64,000 nucleotides of DNA. Source: Burkholderiales bacterium. GTDB lineage: Bacteria; Pseudomonadota; Gammaproteobacteria; Burkholderiales; Nitrosomonadaceae. The position numbers were made by a program, and so were the translations under genes. This document shows, piece after piece, positions 1 through 8,889 of this stretch. How positions within the stretch are numbered: the stretch's first letter is position 1; each line of letters begins with the position of its first letter. The DNA lies in NCBI GenBank assembly GCA_024235795.1, contig JACKLR010000003.1, forward strand, positions 744,001 to 808,000, read 5' to 3'. Under the pieces are notes generated by a model. It saw only the letters and a list, made by a program, of their open reading frames with translations. It was not told the origin of the DNA and did no database searches.

Positions 1-238
1 CTGCACCGGTCAAAATGGAAGTGGTTAAATCCGGTTTTCCGGTCCTCTCGATCAGTTGGATATTAGAATACTTCTGCCAGGCGCGAATTTTGTCAGGCGT
101 GCCGTCGCTTGAACTGTCGTCGACAAAAATGACTTCAAAATTGTCCGATGGAATATTCAGTGCGAAAAGCCGGGTTAACAATAAATCAATATTTTCTGAT
201 TCGTTCAGTGTGGGCACTACGATTGAAAACTGTGTCAT
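1..238 (-). CDS. Family 2 glycosyltransferase, N-terminal part (cut by window edge)
   Basis: The reading frame starts at the ATG whose complement lies at 236-238 and runs off the left edge, so only about 79 N-terminal residues are visible. They begin MTQFSIVVPTLNE, followed by NIDLLL and VDDSSSDGT. This is the nucleotide-binding start of GT-A fold family 2 transferases, and the NE.NI and VDD.S.DGT pattern is typical of dolichol/polyprenol-phosphate mannosyltransferases. The likely role is transfer of a sugar from a nucleotide sugar to a polyprenyl phosphate at the membrane. Substrate and full length cannot be judged from this fragment. It lies 40 bases beyond the mltG stop on the same strand. 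Confidence 0.8.
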   Translation of the reverse strand, partial: MTQFSIVVPTLNESENIDLLLTRLFALNIPSDNFEVIFVDDSSSDGTPDKIRAWQKYSNIQLIERTGKPDLTTSILTGA

Positions 239-278
239 GCAGCGCCACAAAATGCTGATTTTTGTTTTAACACCATGA

Positions 279-1286
279 TTAATTATTTCGCCGTCTCTGA
301 TATTTGTTTACTGCACGGTTATGGTCTGCCAGATTAGTAGAAAATTTTGACTCTCCGTTGCCTTTCGCCACAAAATAAAGTGCATCTGTCGTGGCGGGAT
401 TTACAGCTGCATATATCGATGCGAGTCCCGGCATGGCAATCGGAGTCGGTGGCAGCCCTCCCCGGGTATAGGTATTAAAAGCATGGTCTGTTTGCAGATC
501 TTTTTTGCGCAAATTACCGTCGAATTGATCACCGAGACCGTAAATTACGGTCGGATCCGTTTGCAACCGCATACCGATACGCAAACGATTGATAAAAACG
601 CCGGCAATCTCCGTACGATCGCTTTCCAAGCCGGTTTCTTTCTCAACGATGGATGCCAGAATAAGCGCCTCGTATGGCGACTTCAGCGGCAGAGAATCCA
701 TGCGTTCCAACCAGGCTGCTTGTAGATGGTTCTGCATGGTTTGATAGGCACGCTGCAGAATTTCAATATCCGTACTGTTTTTGACAAAATAATAGGTATC
801 AGGGAAAAACATGCCTTCGGCAGATTCTTCGTTGGCGCCGAGTAGTTGCATGATTTCCGCGTCACTCAGATCGGCGGTTGTATTTCGTATATCCGGATGA
901 TCATACAATGCCGTTCTGAATTGGGAAAAAGTCCAACCTTCCACAAACATGACTTTATTCTGCCGGATATCGCCCTTGATCAAATAGTCCAGCAATGCAA
1001 TTTGTGAAAGATTTTCGGTCAGCCAATAGTCACCGGCCTTGATTGCCGATTCTTTACCTTGATAGCGCGCCAGCAGTATAAAAGACCATTGATCGGGGAG
1101 AATGCCCGCATCATGCAATTTCCGGGCAATCTGTTTCAGGTTGCTACCGGAATCAATCGAGAATTCATAGGGAATTTCTGGCAGTACGATATCGCGATGA
1201 TAATGATGATAAAGCCACCCCGAGATCAGAGTGGCTGCAAGAAGGAAACCTACAAAAATAATGAAAAGGCGTTTAAGCGTACGCAT
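279..1286 (-). CDS. mltG: Endolytic murein transglycosylase MltG
   Basis: The 335-residue product has one N-terminal membrane helix (about residues 8-27), then a periplasmic LysM-like region and the YceG/MltG catalytic domain. The segment ASIVEKETG carries the expected catalytic Glu, and LQTDPTVIYGLG and YTRGGLPPTPI are family signatures. MltG cuts nascent glycan strands at the inner membrane and so sets peptidoglycan strand length. It lies 18 bases downstream of fabF on the same strand, a linkage seen in many Proteobacteria. Length is normal for the family. Confidence 0.95.
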   Translation of the reverse strand: MRTLKRLFIIFVGFLLAATLISGWLYHHYHRDIVLPEIPYEFSIDSGSNLKQIARKLHDAGILPDQWSFILLARYQGKESAIKAGDYWLTENLSQIALLDYLIKGDIRQNKVMFVEGWTFSQFRTALYDHPDIRNTTADLSDAEIMQLLGANEESAEGMFFPDTYYFVKNSTDIEILQRAYQTMQNHLQAAWLERMDSLPLKSPYEALILASIVEKETGLESDRTEIAGVFINRLRIGMRLQTDPTVIYGLGDQFDGNLRKKDLQTDHAFNTYTRGGLPPTPIAMPGLASIYAAVNPATTDALYFVAKGNGESKFSTNLADHNRAVNKYQRRRNN

Positions 1287-1304
1287 GCGCCGTCAAGTTA
1301 AACG

Positions 1305-2546
1305 TTACATTTTTCGAAATACTAGCGTTCCATTGGTGCCACCAAATCCAAAGGAATTAGACAATGCAACATTAATATTCATTCTTCGTGCTTCGTTGGG
1401 AACATAATCAAGGTCACACTTTGGATCCTGATTTTCCAGATTGATTGTCGGTGGAGAAATTTGATGATAAATAGCCAACGCAGAAAAAATAGCTTCAATA
1501 CCGCCTGCCGCACCCAGCAGATGTCCAGTCATTGATTTTGTTGAATTTACAGCAAGTTTCTTGGCATGTTCACCAAAACACCGTTTTACTGCAATGGTCT
1601 CTGCAATATCACCTAAAGGTGTTGATGTGCCATGCGCATTGACATAGTCAACTTCTGATAGATCAATCTTTGAATTTTTCAGTGCATTAATCATGCAACG
1701 CGCAGCACCTTCACCATCTTCACTCGGTGCTGTCATATGATAAGCATCTGCACTCATGCCGAAACCGGCCAACTCGGCATAAATGGTCGCACCCCTGCGT
1801 TTGGCATGCTCCAATTCTTCCAGTACCAGCACGCCGGCACCTTCGCCCAACACAAAACCATCGCGCGCCTGATCCCACGGCCGACTCGCCGCCTCAGGAT
1901 TATCATTACTCACCGACAATGCCTTGGCAGCTGCAAAACCCCCAATCGCCAAAGGTGTAACACAGGACTCGGCGCCGCCACAAATCATGATATCCGCATC
2001 GTCATATTCAATCATCCGTGCTGAACTTCCGATACTATGCGTCGCTGTCGTGCATGCGGTCACGATTGCAATGTTAGGGCCCTTGTACCCATACTTTATG
2101 GATAGATTTCCCGAAATCATGTTGATAATCGTACTCGGAATGAAAAAAGGCGAAATTTTTCGGGGTCCACCCTTATGATAGGCTTCATCCATATGTTCAA
2201 TCATCGGCAGACCGCCAATGCCCGAACCGATATTCACACCGATGCGTTCGGCTTCCAGGCCGGATATATCTTCTATACCCGCATCCTTGATTGATTGGGT
2301 TGCTGCAGCCATACCGTAGTGGATAAAAACATCCATTCGGCGCGCCTCTTTGACCGGAAGATATTCACTGATATCAAAATCATCCACCTCTCCGGCAATC
2401 TGTGAAGTAAAAGCTGATGCATCAAAACGGGTAATGCGGGAAATACCGGACTTGCCGGCCACGATATTTTCCCATGCTCCTGATATTGTGTTTCCAACGG
2501 GTGAGATAATTCCCATCCCGGTAACAACCACCCTGCGTTTGGACAA
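1305..2546 (-). CDS. fabF: Beta-ketoacyl-ACP synthase II (FabF)
   Basis: The 413-residue condensing enzyme elongates acyl-ACP with malonyl-ACP in cytoplasmic type II fatty acid synthesis. The catalytic triad is visible: Cys165 in TACTTATHS, His305 in NAHGTSTPLGD and His342 in TGHLLGAAGG. The glycine-rich C-terminal loop FGFGGTN is intact. It follows acpP in the direction of transcription by 28 bases, the common acpP-fabF pairing. Length and all active-site residues are normal. Confidence 0.97.
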   Translation of the reverse strand: MSKRRVVVTGMGIISPVGNTISGAWENIVAGKSGISRITRFDASAFTSQIAGEVDDFDISEYLPVKEARRMDVFIHYGMAAATQSIKDAGIEDISGLEAERIGVNIGSGIGGLPMIEHMDEAYHKGGPRKISPFFIPSTIINMISGNLSIKYGYKGPNIAIVTACTTATHSIGSSARMIEYDDADIMICGGAESCVTPLAIGGFAAAKALSVSNDNPEAASRPWDQARDGFVLGEGAGVLVLEELEHAKRRGATIYAELAGFGMSADAYHMTAPSEDGEGAARCMINALKNSKIDLSEVDYVNAHGTSTPLGDIAETIAVKRCFGEHAKKLAVNSTKSMTGHLLGAAGGIEAIFSALAIYHQISPPTINLENQDPKCDLDYVPNEARRMNINVALSNSFGFGGTNGTLVFRKM

Positions 2547-2574
2547 AATGACTCCGTTGAATTACGTAATATGA

Positions 2575-2814
2575 TTAATTGCTTGCGTTCTCATTGACAT
2601 AGTCAATCGCTTCCTGGACAGTATTGATTTTTTCAGCCTGCTCGTCTGGAATCTCGCATTCAAATTCTTCTTCTAGCGCCATTACCAGCTCCACTGTATC
2701 CAGCGAATCCGCTCCCAAATCGTTAACAAATGATGATTCATTTTTAACTTCCTCTTCTTTTACACCAAGTTGCTCAGCTACGATTTTCTTAATGCGCTGC
2801 TCTATGTTTTCCAT
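2575..2814 (-). CDS. acpP: Acyl carrier protein
   Basis: The 79-residue acidic protein has the 4'-phosphopantetheine attachment motif GADSLD with Ser37. It carries growing acyl chains between the Fab enzymes encoded around it. The rest is the usual acidic helix II region (ELVMALEEEFE). It sits between fabG and fabF on the same strand. The 160 bases separating it from fabG may hold its own promoter, which is common because ACP is needed in large amounts, but I did not identify a convincing one. Confidence 0.97.
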   Translation of the reverse strand: MENIEQRIKKIVAEQLGVKEEEVKNESSFVNDLGADSLDTVELVMALEEEFECEIPDEQAEKINTVQEAIDYVNENASN

Positions 2815-2975
2815 TTAAACGCTTCCTTCTAAGGTAAGAAAAAGATTTATATATTAACAAATTTTAAATTTCTGCAAAACAAGAATATAAACTCAAACAA
2901 AACCTCCGGCAGAAAAAAACTTTGCAGGAATCTTGCTAAAAAACAATCACCTGCAATCATTGTCCGGTTATTTCG

Positions 2976-3713
2976 TTAATCCATGTACATACCGCCATTC
3001 ACATGTAGTGTTGTACCGGTTATATAACCGGCATCAGATGATGCAAGGAAAGCAACCGCTGCGGCTACTTCTTCGGATTGCCCCAGTCTTCCCAGCGGAA
3101 CATGCTGAATCAGACTTTGCTGCTGTTCATCGCTGAGCGCCCGGGTCATGTCTGTATCAATAAAGCCAGGCGCAATACAATTTACCGTGATATTACGGCT
3201 CCCTACTTCGCGCGCCAGCGATTTACTAAAACCGAATATCCCGGCTTTGGCAGCAGCATAATTTGTTTGTCCTATATTTCCAATAGAACCGACTACAGAA
3301 GAAATGTTGATAATACGCCCATAACGCGCTTTCATCATGGCGCGAAGTACTGCCCGGCTTAATCGGAAAGCCGATTTAAGATTCGTTTCCATGATATCGT
3401 CCCATTCTTCATCTTTCATCCGCACCAGGAGATTATCACGGGTAATACCTGCATTGTTGACCAGAATTTCAATTTCACCAAATTTTTCGCGTATGGTTCC
3501 AATAGCATCGTTGATTTGATCGGTATCATTTACATTCAAAACAATGCCCATACCGCGAATCCCTGCACTGTGCAGATACTGACCGATCGCTTCCGCGCCA
3601 TTTTGAGTTGTCGCCGTACCCATTACGATAGCGCCATGCTGCCCCAGTTTCTTTGCAATCGCCTGCCCTATACCACGACTGGCGCCAGTCACCAATGCTA
3701 CTTTATTTTCCAA
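2976..3713 (-). CDS. fabG: 3-oxoacyl-ACP reductase (FabG)
   Basis: NADPH-dependent short-chain reductase of fatty acid elongation. The Rossmann motif TGASRGIG is near the N-terminus, NNAG follows, and the catalytic Ser/Tyr/Lys are in the ISSVVGS and YAAAKAG segments. I chose the TTG at 3713 because it gives the family-typical start MENKVALVTG (245 residues) and is preceded by GGAGG with a 6-base spacer. A longer in-frame start, GTG at 3731, would add six residues lying across that ribosome-binding site. Member of the fab cluster between fabD and acpP. Confidence 0.95.
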   Translation of the reverse strand: MENKVALVTGASRGIGQAIAKKLGQHGAIVMGTATTQNGAEAIGQYLHSAGIRGMGIVLNVNDTDQINDAIGTIREKFGEIEILVNNAGITRDNLLVRMKDEEWDDIMETNLKSAFRLSRAVLRAMMKARYGRIINISSVVGSIGNIGQTNYAAAKAGIFGFSKSLAREVGSRNITVNCIAPGFIDTDMTRALSDEQQQSLIQHVPLGRLGQSEEVAAAVAFLASSDAGYITGTTLHVNGGMYMD

Positions 3714-3774
3714 ACCGTACCTCCATAACACCTATCGCTGCCTGATATCTGCATGCCTTGTCCTGTTTATCCAG

Positions 3775-4713
3775 TTATTTGAAATTGGCCACCGCTTGCC
3801 TGATCGCATCACTGTTCGCAAGCGATACATGCTGTATATTACGATCAATGCGTTTATTGAGCCCTGTTAATATGTTTCCCGGACCACATTCGACACTATG
3901 AGCGATCCCCTCCGTTGCGAAAGCCTTTATGGTATCGACCCAACGAACGGGACTGAACAGTTGTCTGGTCAAAATAGCCTTAATCGAATTCACATCATCG
4001 TGCGACTTTGCGTCAACATTATGCAGGATCGGAATATCCGGAGATCGTAATGACACTTGTTCTAGCTGTTGCTGCATTTTCTCAGCCGCTGGTTTCATAA
4101 GTCGGCAATGTGACGGAATACTCATTGGCAGCATGACTGCGCGTTTAGCGCCTTTCTCCTTGGCCAATTCAATACCTTTCAGAACCGCATTTTTATGCCC
4201 GGCGATAACAACCTGCCCCGGTGAATTGAAGTTGGCCGGTTCCAGTGATTCCTGATTGTTTAACGCCACGACTTCCTGGCATACGGTTTCTACAGCCGCA
4301 TCTTCCAATCCCAGTATGGCGGCCATACCCCCCATCCCTTCAGGGACAGCCTGCTGCATGACCTGTCCACGGAAACGAACCAGTTTAAGCCCATCCGCAA
4401 AACTTAATGCGCCAGACGCAACCAGTGCAGTATATTCGCCCAGACTGTGCCCCGCCAGCAGCGCAGGCTTGTCACCCCCCAGAGCTTCCCAAGCCCGGTA
4501 CACTGCCACGCCTGCCATTAACATCAACGGCTGGGTGTTTATCGTAAGATTCAGGTCCTCTGCTGGCCCGTCATTAACCATTAACCAGAAATTCTGTGCA
4601 AGAATATCGGATGCTTCCAGAAATGTGTCGCGTACAATGGACTCATCATTGTAACCCGTCATCATTCCAATTGATTGCGAGCCTTGGCCCGGAAAAACGA
4701 ATGCAAATTTCAT
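3775..4713 (-). CDS. fabD: Malonyl-CoA:ACP transacylase (FabD)
   Basis: The 312-residue enzyme moves malonyl from CoA to ACP to feed elongation. It shows the N-terminal FPGQGSQSIGM motif, the nucleophile elbow GHSLGEY with Ser90, and the partner His in the PSHCRLM segment. Length is normal for the family. Only 3 bases separate it from the stop of fabH upstream in the same operon, so the two are probably translationally coupled. Confidence 0.97.
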   Translation of the reverse strand: MKFAFVFPGQGSQSIGMMTGYNDESIVRDTFLEASDILAQNFWLMVNDGPAEDLNLTINTQPLMLMAGVAVYRAWEALGGDKPALLAGHSLGEYTALVASGALSFADGLKLVRFRGQVMQQAVPEGMGGMAAILGLEDAAVETVCQEVVALNNQESLEPANFNSPGQVVIAGHKNAVLKGIELAKEKGAKRAVMLPMSIPSHCRLMKPAAEKMQQQLEQVSLRSPDIPILHNVDAKSHDDVNSIKAILTRQLFSPVRWVDTIKAFATEGIAHSVECGPGNILTGLNKRIDRNIQHVSLANSDAIRQAVANFK

Positions 4714-4716
4714 TGA

Positions 4717-5673
4717 TTACCAGCGGAGTAATACCGCTCCCCATGTAAAACCGCCGCCAACACCCTCCAGCAACACAAGCTGGTCTTTATGGATACGACC
4801 ATCTTTGACTGCGATATCTAAAGCCAATGGAATAGAAGCTGCGGATGTATTGCCATGTTTGTCAACCGTAACAACGACTTTATCCAAAGGTATACCCAGT
4901 TTCTGGGCAGTGGAACGAATAATTCGGACATTTGCCTGATGTGGTATCAACCAGTCGATATCCGACGGTTTCAGATTGTTTTCTTCAACCGCCTCATGTA
5001 CGACATCTTCCAGCACCTTGACCGCAAATTTAAAAACCGTGCCGCCTTCCATATTGATATAGGGATCACCCTGAACTGTTCCCCCTACAATACTGCCTGG
5101 GACCGATAGCACATCCTTGTAACTGCCACTGGCATGCAAATGACTCGATAAAATGCCTGGCGTTTCGCTTTTAGAAAGCACAACCGCACCTGCACCATCA
5201 CCAAACAGAACACAGGTGCTTCGGTCGTTCCAGTCCAATATTTTGGAATAAATTTCACTGCCTACAACCAGTGCATTCCGGCATTTCCCGGAACTAACAA
5301 ACATATCGGCAGTAGCCAGCGCATAAACAAAACCACTGCAGACAGCCTGCACATCAAACGCCGGGCAATGATCCACACCCAGCTTATCCTGCAAAATACA
5401 GGCGGTACTCGGAAAAACCATATCCGGCGTTGTCGTTGCAACAATGATTAAATCAATATCTTTGCTGGTTACATCCGCCGCTTTCATCGCTTCTTGACTA
5501 GCATAAAAAGCCAAATCACTGGCCTTTTGATCATCGCGCGCGATGTGTCGCTGCGTAATTCCCGTACGTGACCGTATCCATTCATCACTTGTTTCCACCA
5601 TCTTTTCCAAGTCATGATTGGTAAGAATCTTTTCAGGCAAATAGCTACCTGTTCCTGTGATTCGCGAATACAT
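4717..5673 (-). CDS. fabH: Beta-ketoacyl-ACP synthase III (FabH)
   Basis: The 318-residue enzyme starts fatty acid synthesis by condensing acetyl-CoA with malonyl-ACP. The catalytic Cys112 lies in QAVCSGF, the same position as in E. coli FabH; the His is in IPHQANVRI and the Asn in KHGNTSAASIP. It is in the plsX-fabH-fabD-fabG-acpP-fabF order widespread in bacteria. Confidence 0.97.
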   Translation of the reverse strand: MYSRITGTGSYLPEKILTNHDLEKMVETSDEWIRSRTGITQRHIARDDQKASDLAFYASQEAMKAADVTSKDIDLIIVATTTPDMVFPSTACILQDKLGVDHCPAFDVQAVCSGFVYALATADMFVSSGKCRNALVVGSEIYSKILDWNDRSTCVLFGDGAGAVVLSKSETPGILSSHLHASGSYKDVLSVPGSIVGGTVQGDPYINMEGGTVFKFAVKVLEDVVHEAVEENNLKPSDIDWLIPHQANVRIIRSTAQKLGIPLDKVVVTVDKHGNTSAASIPLALDIAVKDGRIHKDQLVLLEGVGGGFTWGAVLLRW

Positions 5674-5726
5674 TTATTAACAGTTACCGTTAAGTTATAT
5701 TTCTTTTAAAAAATTGTTAAAACCGC

Positions 5727-6740
5727 CTAGGATCGTCTGGAAAGCTCTGCCACACGTTCAGTAATACGGCGCAACATTCCGCCGCGCACTTCGTCAGCCG
5801 CACGTTTAATCGCTGACCGGAATGCAAATATATCAGCTGATCCATGACTTTTTATGACAATACCTTTTAGTCCTAAAAAACTTGCGCCGTTATACTGGCG
5901 ATGGTCCACTCTACCTTTAAACGCTTTGATCACAGGCATGGCAAAAACACCAGCAAGTTTTGTCAACAGGTTACGTCGAAATTCCTCTCGCAGATACGTT
6001 GCCAGCATTTGCGCTAAACCCTCTGATGTTTTAAGCGTAATATTCCCTACAAAACCATCGCAAACAACAACATCAGTGGTTCCTTTATAGATATCATCGC
6101 CCTCTACATTACCATAAAAATTAAGTCCGCTACTACGTAACAAGTCTGCTGCCTGCTTGACTATTTCATTACCTTTGATTTCTTCCTCGCCAATATTCAA
6201 TAGTCCGACACTAGGTGCGGTTTTATTTTCTACGGAAGACACCAGTGATGCGCCCATAACCCCGAATTGCAACAGATGTTCAGCAGTGCAATTAACATTG
6301 GCCCCCAAATCAAGCACATATGTATGACCTCTAATAGTCGGCAAGATAACGGCTAATGCAGGACGATCTATCCCGGGTATTGTTTTCAAAACGAAACGTG
6401 ATGTAGCCAGCAAAGCACCTGTGTTTCCGGCGCTGATACAGGCTTGTGCTTCGCCTGTCTTGACAAGATTAATCGCAACGCGCATGGATGAATCTTTTTT
6501 GTTACGCAAAGCCAATGCGGGAGATTCGTCCATACCAACGACTTCACTGGCTGGATGGATTCGGATGCGTGTACTGGGTTTGAATTTTGCTGCCTGTAAT
6601 TCCGCCTCAATCGCATCAGGAATACCCACCAGAATGAAATTTGCTTCAGGATCAAGTTGAAGATAATCAACAGCTGAAGGTACAGTTACATGAGGACCAT
6701 GATCACCCCCCATGCAATCTATCGCTACTGTGATATCCAA
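5727..6740 (-). CDS. plsX: Phosphate acyltransferase PlsX
   Basis: The 337-residue protein matches PlsX, which makes acyl phosphate from acyl-ACP for phosphatidic acid synthesis. Family signatures include AIDCMGGDHGP at the N-terminus, SAGNTGALLA, and LDLGANVNC. It links the fab genes downstream to phospholipid synthesis. rpmF lies 79 bases upstream on the same strand, the classical rpmF-plsX-fab order. Confidence 0.97.
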   Translation of the reverse strand: MDITVAIDCMGGDHGPHVTVPSAVDYLQLDPEANFILVGIPDAIEAELQAAKFKPSTRIRIHPASEVVGMDESPALALRNKKDSSMRVAINLVKTGEAQACISAGNTGALLATSRFVLKTIPGIDRPALAVILPTIRGHTYVLDLGANVNCTAEHLLQFGVMGASLVSSVENKTAPSVGLLNIGEEEIKGNEIVKQAADLLRSSGLNFYGNVEGDDIYKGTTDVVVCDGFVGNITLKTSEGLAQMLATYLREEFRRNLLTKLAGVFAMPVIKAFKGRVDHRQYNGASFLGLKGIVIKSHGSADIFAFRSAIKRAADEVRGGMLRRITERVAELSRRS

Positions 6741-6819
6741 TTTTGAAGCCTTATTCTTTCTGGCAAGTCGTTTATCGACACTTAAAACTTAAGCGACAAC
6801 AAACTGCTGCAATAAATCT

Positions 6820-7002
6820 TTAATCGTCTGATTTAGTTTGAACGACCTTTTTACCGCGATAATAGCCATTCGGGCTGATATGATGACGCAGATGAACCTC
6901 ACCTGTGCTGGGTTCAATGGCTAATGGTGGATTTTTCAAAGCATCATGCGATCGATGCATCCCCCTTTTTGAAGGGGATTTTTTATTTTGTTGCACTGCC
7001 AT
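6820..7002 (-). CDS. rpmF: 50S ribosomal protein L32
   Basis: The 60-residue basic protein begins MAVQQNKKSPSKRGMHRSHD, the universal L32 start, and continues with HHISPNGYYRGKKV. It lacks the zinc-binding Cys pairs of some L32 forms, as is usual in Proteobacteria. It sits between yceD and plsX on the same strand, the conserved yceD-rpmF-plsX arrangement. Confidence 0.97.
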   Translation of the reverse strand: MAVQQNKKSPSKRGMHRSHDALKNPPLAIEPSTGEVHLRHHISPNGYYRGKKVVQTKSDD

Positions 7003-7015
7003 ACACTATAACTCC

Positions 7016-7531
7016 TTACTTTACTCTATCTTTCTTCAGCGCTTCTAAAGCTGCAAACGGATTCTCTGATTCTGCATCCTGACGCGCCTTATAGCGCTCC
7101 GGATCATGTATTTCACATTCACCTTCATTATGTCGCGACGAGATCGATAAACTTAATATAATCTCATCTTCAATCAAATCCGTCACATCCATGTCCACGG
7201 TTGCCAAAACGGCATCAACTGTACCGTCCCTGTCCATTTGAACCAGCTCATTTTCAGTTTCAACCAGCAGCAGGGATGTATTAATATCCAGCATATGCGA
7301 CAAACCACCCAGACACCGTTGACAGTTGAGATATATCTCACCGGCAACCTGTATATGCAGGCAAGGTTTGTTATTCTGGTCCAGCGCACCAATTACCCGG
7401 TAGCTCACTTCACCTTTGTTTTCATACAGAAAGTCCTGTATGCGTTCCAAATCAGCAAGCCGGATTTTACCATGATGCTCCCCCGCTTTGCGCACAAAAT
7501 CAAGCGGATCTATTACAAATCGTACAGACAT
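7016..7531 (-). CDS. yceD: YceD family protein (DUF177)
   Basis: The 171-residue protein belongs to the YceD/DUF177 family encoded just before rpmF in most Proteobacteria. The central CQRCLG segment is characteristic, and the C-terminus has the ENPFAALEALK motif of the family. Homologues have been linked to 23S rRNA accumulation. No enzyme activity is evident here. It is the first gene of the rightward-to-leftward operon and diverges from maf, leaving only about 40 bases for both promoters. Confidence 0.93.
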   Translation of the reverse strand: MSVRFVIDPLDFVRKAGEHHGKIRLADLERIQDFLYENKGEVSYRVIGALDQNNKPCLHIQVAGEIYLNCQRCLGGLSHMLDINTSLLLVETENELVQMDRDGTVDAVLATVDMDVTDLIEDEIILSLSISSRHNEGECEIHDPERYKARQDAESENPFAALEALKKDRVK

Positions 7532-7572
7532 AAGGCGCGCATGTTATATTTTTTATCTTTCAGTGTCAAAAA

Positions 7573-8184
7573 ATGCAAAAAGAAACTTTGAAAATACAAA
7601 AAATTACTCAAAAAATTGTCCTGGGATCCAGCTCCATATATCGCCAGGAATTGCTGCAACGACTGCAAATACCATTTGAAACCGGCAGTCCCCAGATTGA
7701 CGAATCGGCTTTGCCTAACGAAACGCCGGAAAAAACTGCCCTGCGTCTGGCTGAAGCCAAAGCACGGTTCGTAGCCAAAAAAAATACTCGGGCACTGATT
7801 ATCGGTTCTGATCAAGTGGCTGTGCTGAATGGTATCCATCTTGGCAAGCCGCTGACACACTCAAACGCTTTCAAGCAACTGCAATTTATTCGTGGCAAAG
7901 AAGTCACATTCTGTACCGCTTTATGTTTATTGAACAGCCACACAGACAGATTGCAAGCCCGGGTAGTTCCTTATCACGTAAAATTTCGACAACTAAGCGA
8001 TCAACAAATTGAAAATTATCTGAACAAAGAACAACCCTATCATTGTGCCGGCAGCGCCAAATCTGAAGGTCTCGGGATCGCACTCATCGAACGGATGAAC
8101 GGGGATGATCCGAATGCACTAATTGGCTTGCCGCTGATTGCTTTAATTGAAATGTTAGGCAATGAAGGGGTTCGTGTGATCTAA
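7573..8184 (+). CDS. maf: Maf-type nucleotide pyrophosphatase (YceF-like)
   Basis: The 203-residue protein shows the Maf signatures LGSSSIYRQELL near the N-terminus, DESAL, and GSDQVA. Maf proteins hydrolyse non-canonical nucleoside triphosphates; the YceF subgroup prefers 7-methyl-GTP. The QVA rather than TVV context at the central Asp supports the YceF-like subgroup, a judgement from memory. It is divergent from yceD, as in E. coli. The first ATG is used, though up to 14 N-terminal residues look extra compared with relatives. Confidence 0.9.
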   Translation: MQKETLKIQKITQKIVLGSSSIYRQELLQRLQIPFETGSPQIDESALPNETPEKTALRLAEAKARFVAKKNTRALIIGSDQVAVLNGIHLGKPLTHSNAFKQLQFIRGKEVTFCTALCLLNSHTDRLQARVVPYHVKFRQLSDQQIENYLNKEQPYHCAGSAKSEGLGIALIERMNGDDPNALIGLPLIALIEMLGNEGVRVI

Positions 8185-8520
8185 TATCCATCCTATTCAG
8201 CCGAGGCTCAGTAACGTATCGCTTATCATTTTAGGTGGAAATTGGTATATTGTGTGCCAGGATCTCAGCACTGCCGTGAGAAAAAGCATTATCTATATAT
8301 ATATGAAATTGTTCAAGCACTAAGCACTATTAAAATATTTGAAAATTCAATTGAAACACGCTGTCAGGAAGATTTTTGTTTGACAACATACCACCGTTAT
8401 GGTTAAGGTTATCGCCTAAAATATAGGGTCTTGAATGGACAACTGATTGTTGCTGAATAATAAAACCGACAGAGTAATTAGTTGTGTTCTGTTAACGAGT
8501 AAAAAGGGAGTAAATAATTA
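8185..8520 (+). other. Intergenic region before cytochrome gene
   Basis: This 336-base stretch between maf and the cytochrome gene is AT-rich and has no convincing open frame on either strand. TTGACA at 8380-8385 resembles a -35 box, but no matching -10 is correctly spaced. A ribosome-binding site, AAAGGGAG, lies about ten bases before the cytochrome ATG. Nothing else was recognised. Confidence 0.5.
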
Positions 8521-8829
8521 ATGAAAAAATTAAGTTTTGCGTTGACACTGTTAGCCGCCGCTGCTTTGGTTGGTTGTGGTGGCAGTAACGATTATACACC
8601 GCCCGCAGATGCTACTGGCGAAAGAATCTTTAGCACCGCCTGCTCCGAGTGCCATAAGCCGTTAAAAGGCGATGTAGCCATGATTCTAAGTCAGAGTGTA
8701 GCTAACAAGGATGCGCTGAAAAACAAATTTCAGAATGGCAGTATGAGAATGCCGGCATTTCCAAATATTCAGGGAGAAGCAGCTGACCGTTTAGCTGACT
8801 ACCTGTTATCCAATAGTGAAGTACAATAA
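8521..8829 (+). CDS. Lipoprotein c-type cytochrome
   Basis: The 102-residue product starts with a signal peptide ending in a lipobox (ALVGC), so Cys19 should be lipidated and the mature protein membrane-anchored in the periplasm. A single haem-binding motif CSECH (Cys41, Cys44, His45) follows, with a likely axial Met in SMRMPAF and a final LADYLLS helix. This is a class I mono-haem cytochrome of about 8 kDa after processing. It probably carries electrons in a respiratory chain; its partner cannot be named. The gene stands alone, followed by a strong palindrome and a convergent hemN-like gene. Confidence 0.88.
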   Translation: MKKLSFALTLLAAAALVGCGGSNDYTPPADATGERIFSTACSECHKPLKGDVAMILSQSVANKDALKNKFQNGSMRMPAFPNIQGEAADRLADYLLSNSEVQ

Positions 8830-8843
8830 GATTTGATACGCTT

Positions 8844-8869
8844 GTCAGAGGACTGGCCAGTCCTCTGAC
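8844..8869. terminator. Perfect 26-base palindrome between convergent genes
   Basis: GTCAGAGGACTGG is followed immediately by its exact reverse complement. As RNA it would fold into an 11-bp stem with a GGCC loop. It begins 14 bases after the cytochrome stop and ends 20 bases before the end of the convergent hemN-like gene, so a bidirectional terminator is the simplest reading. There is no T-run on either side, so termination may be inefficient, or the hairpin may only stabilise mRNA ends. Confidence 0.65.
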
Positions 8870-8889
8870 CAATGAAGGCCCAAGTTCAT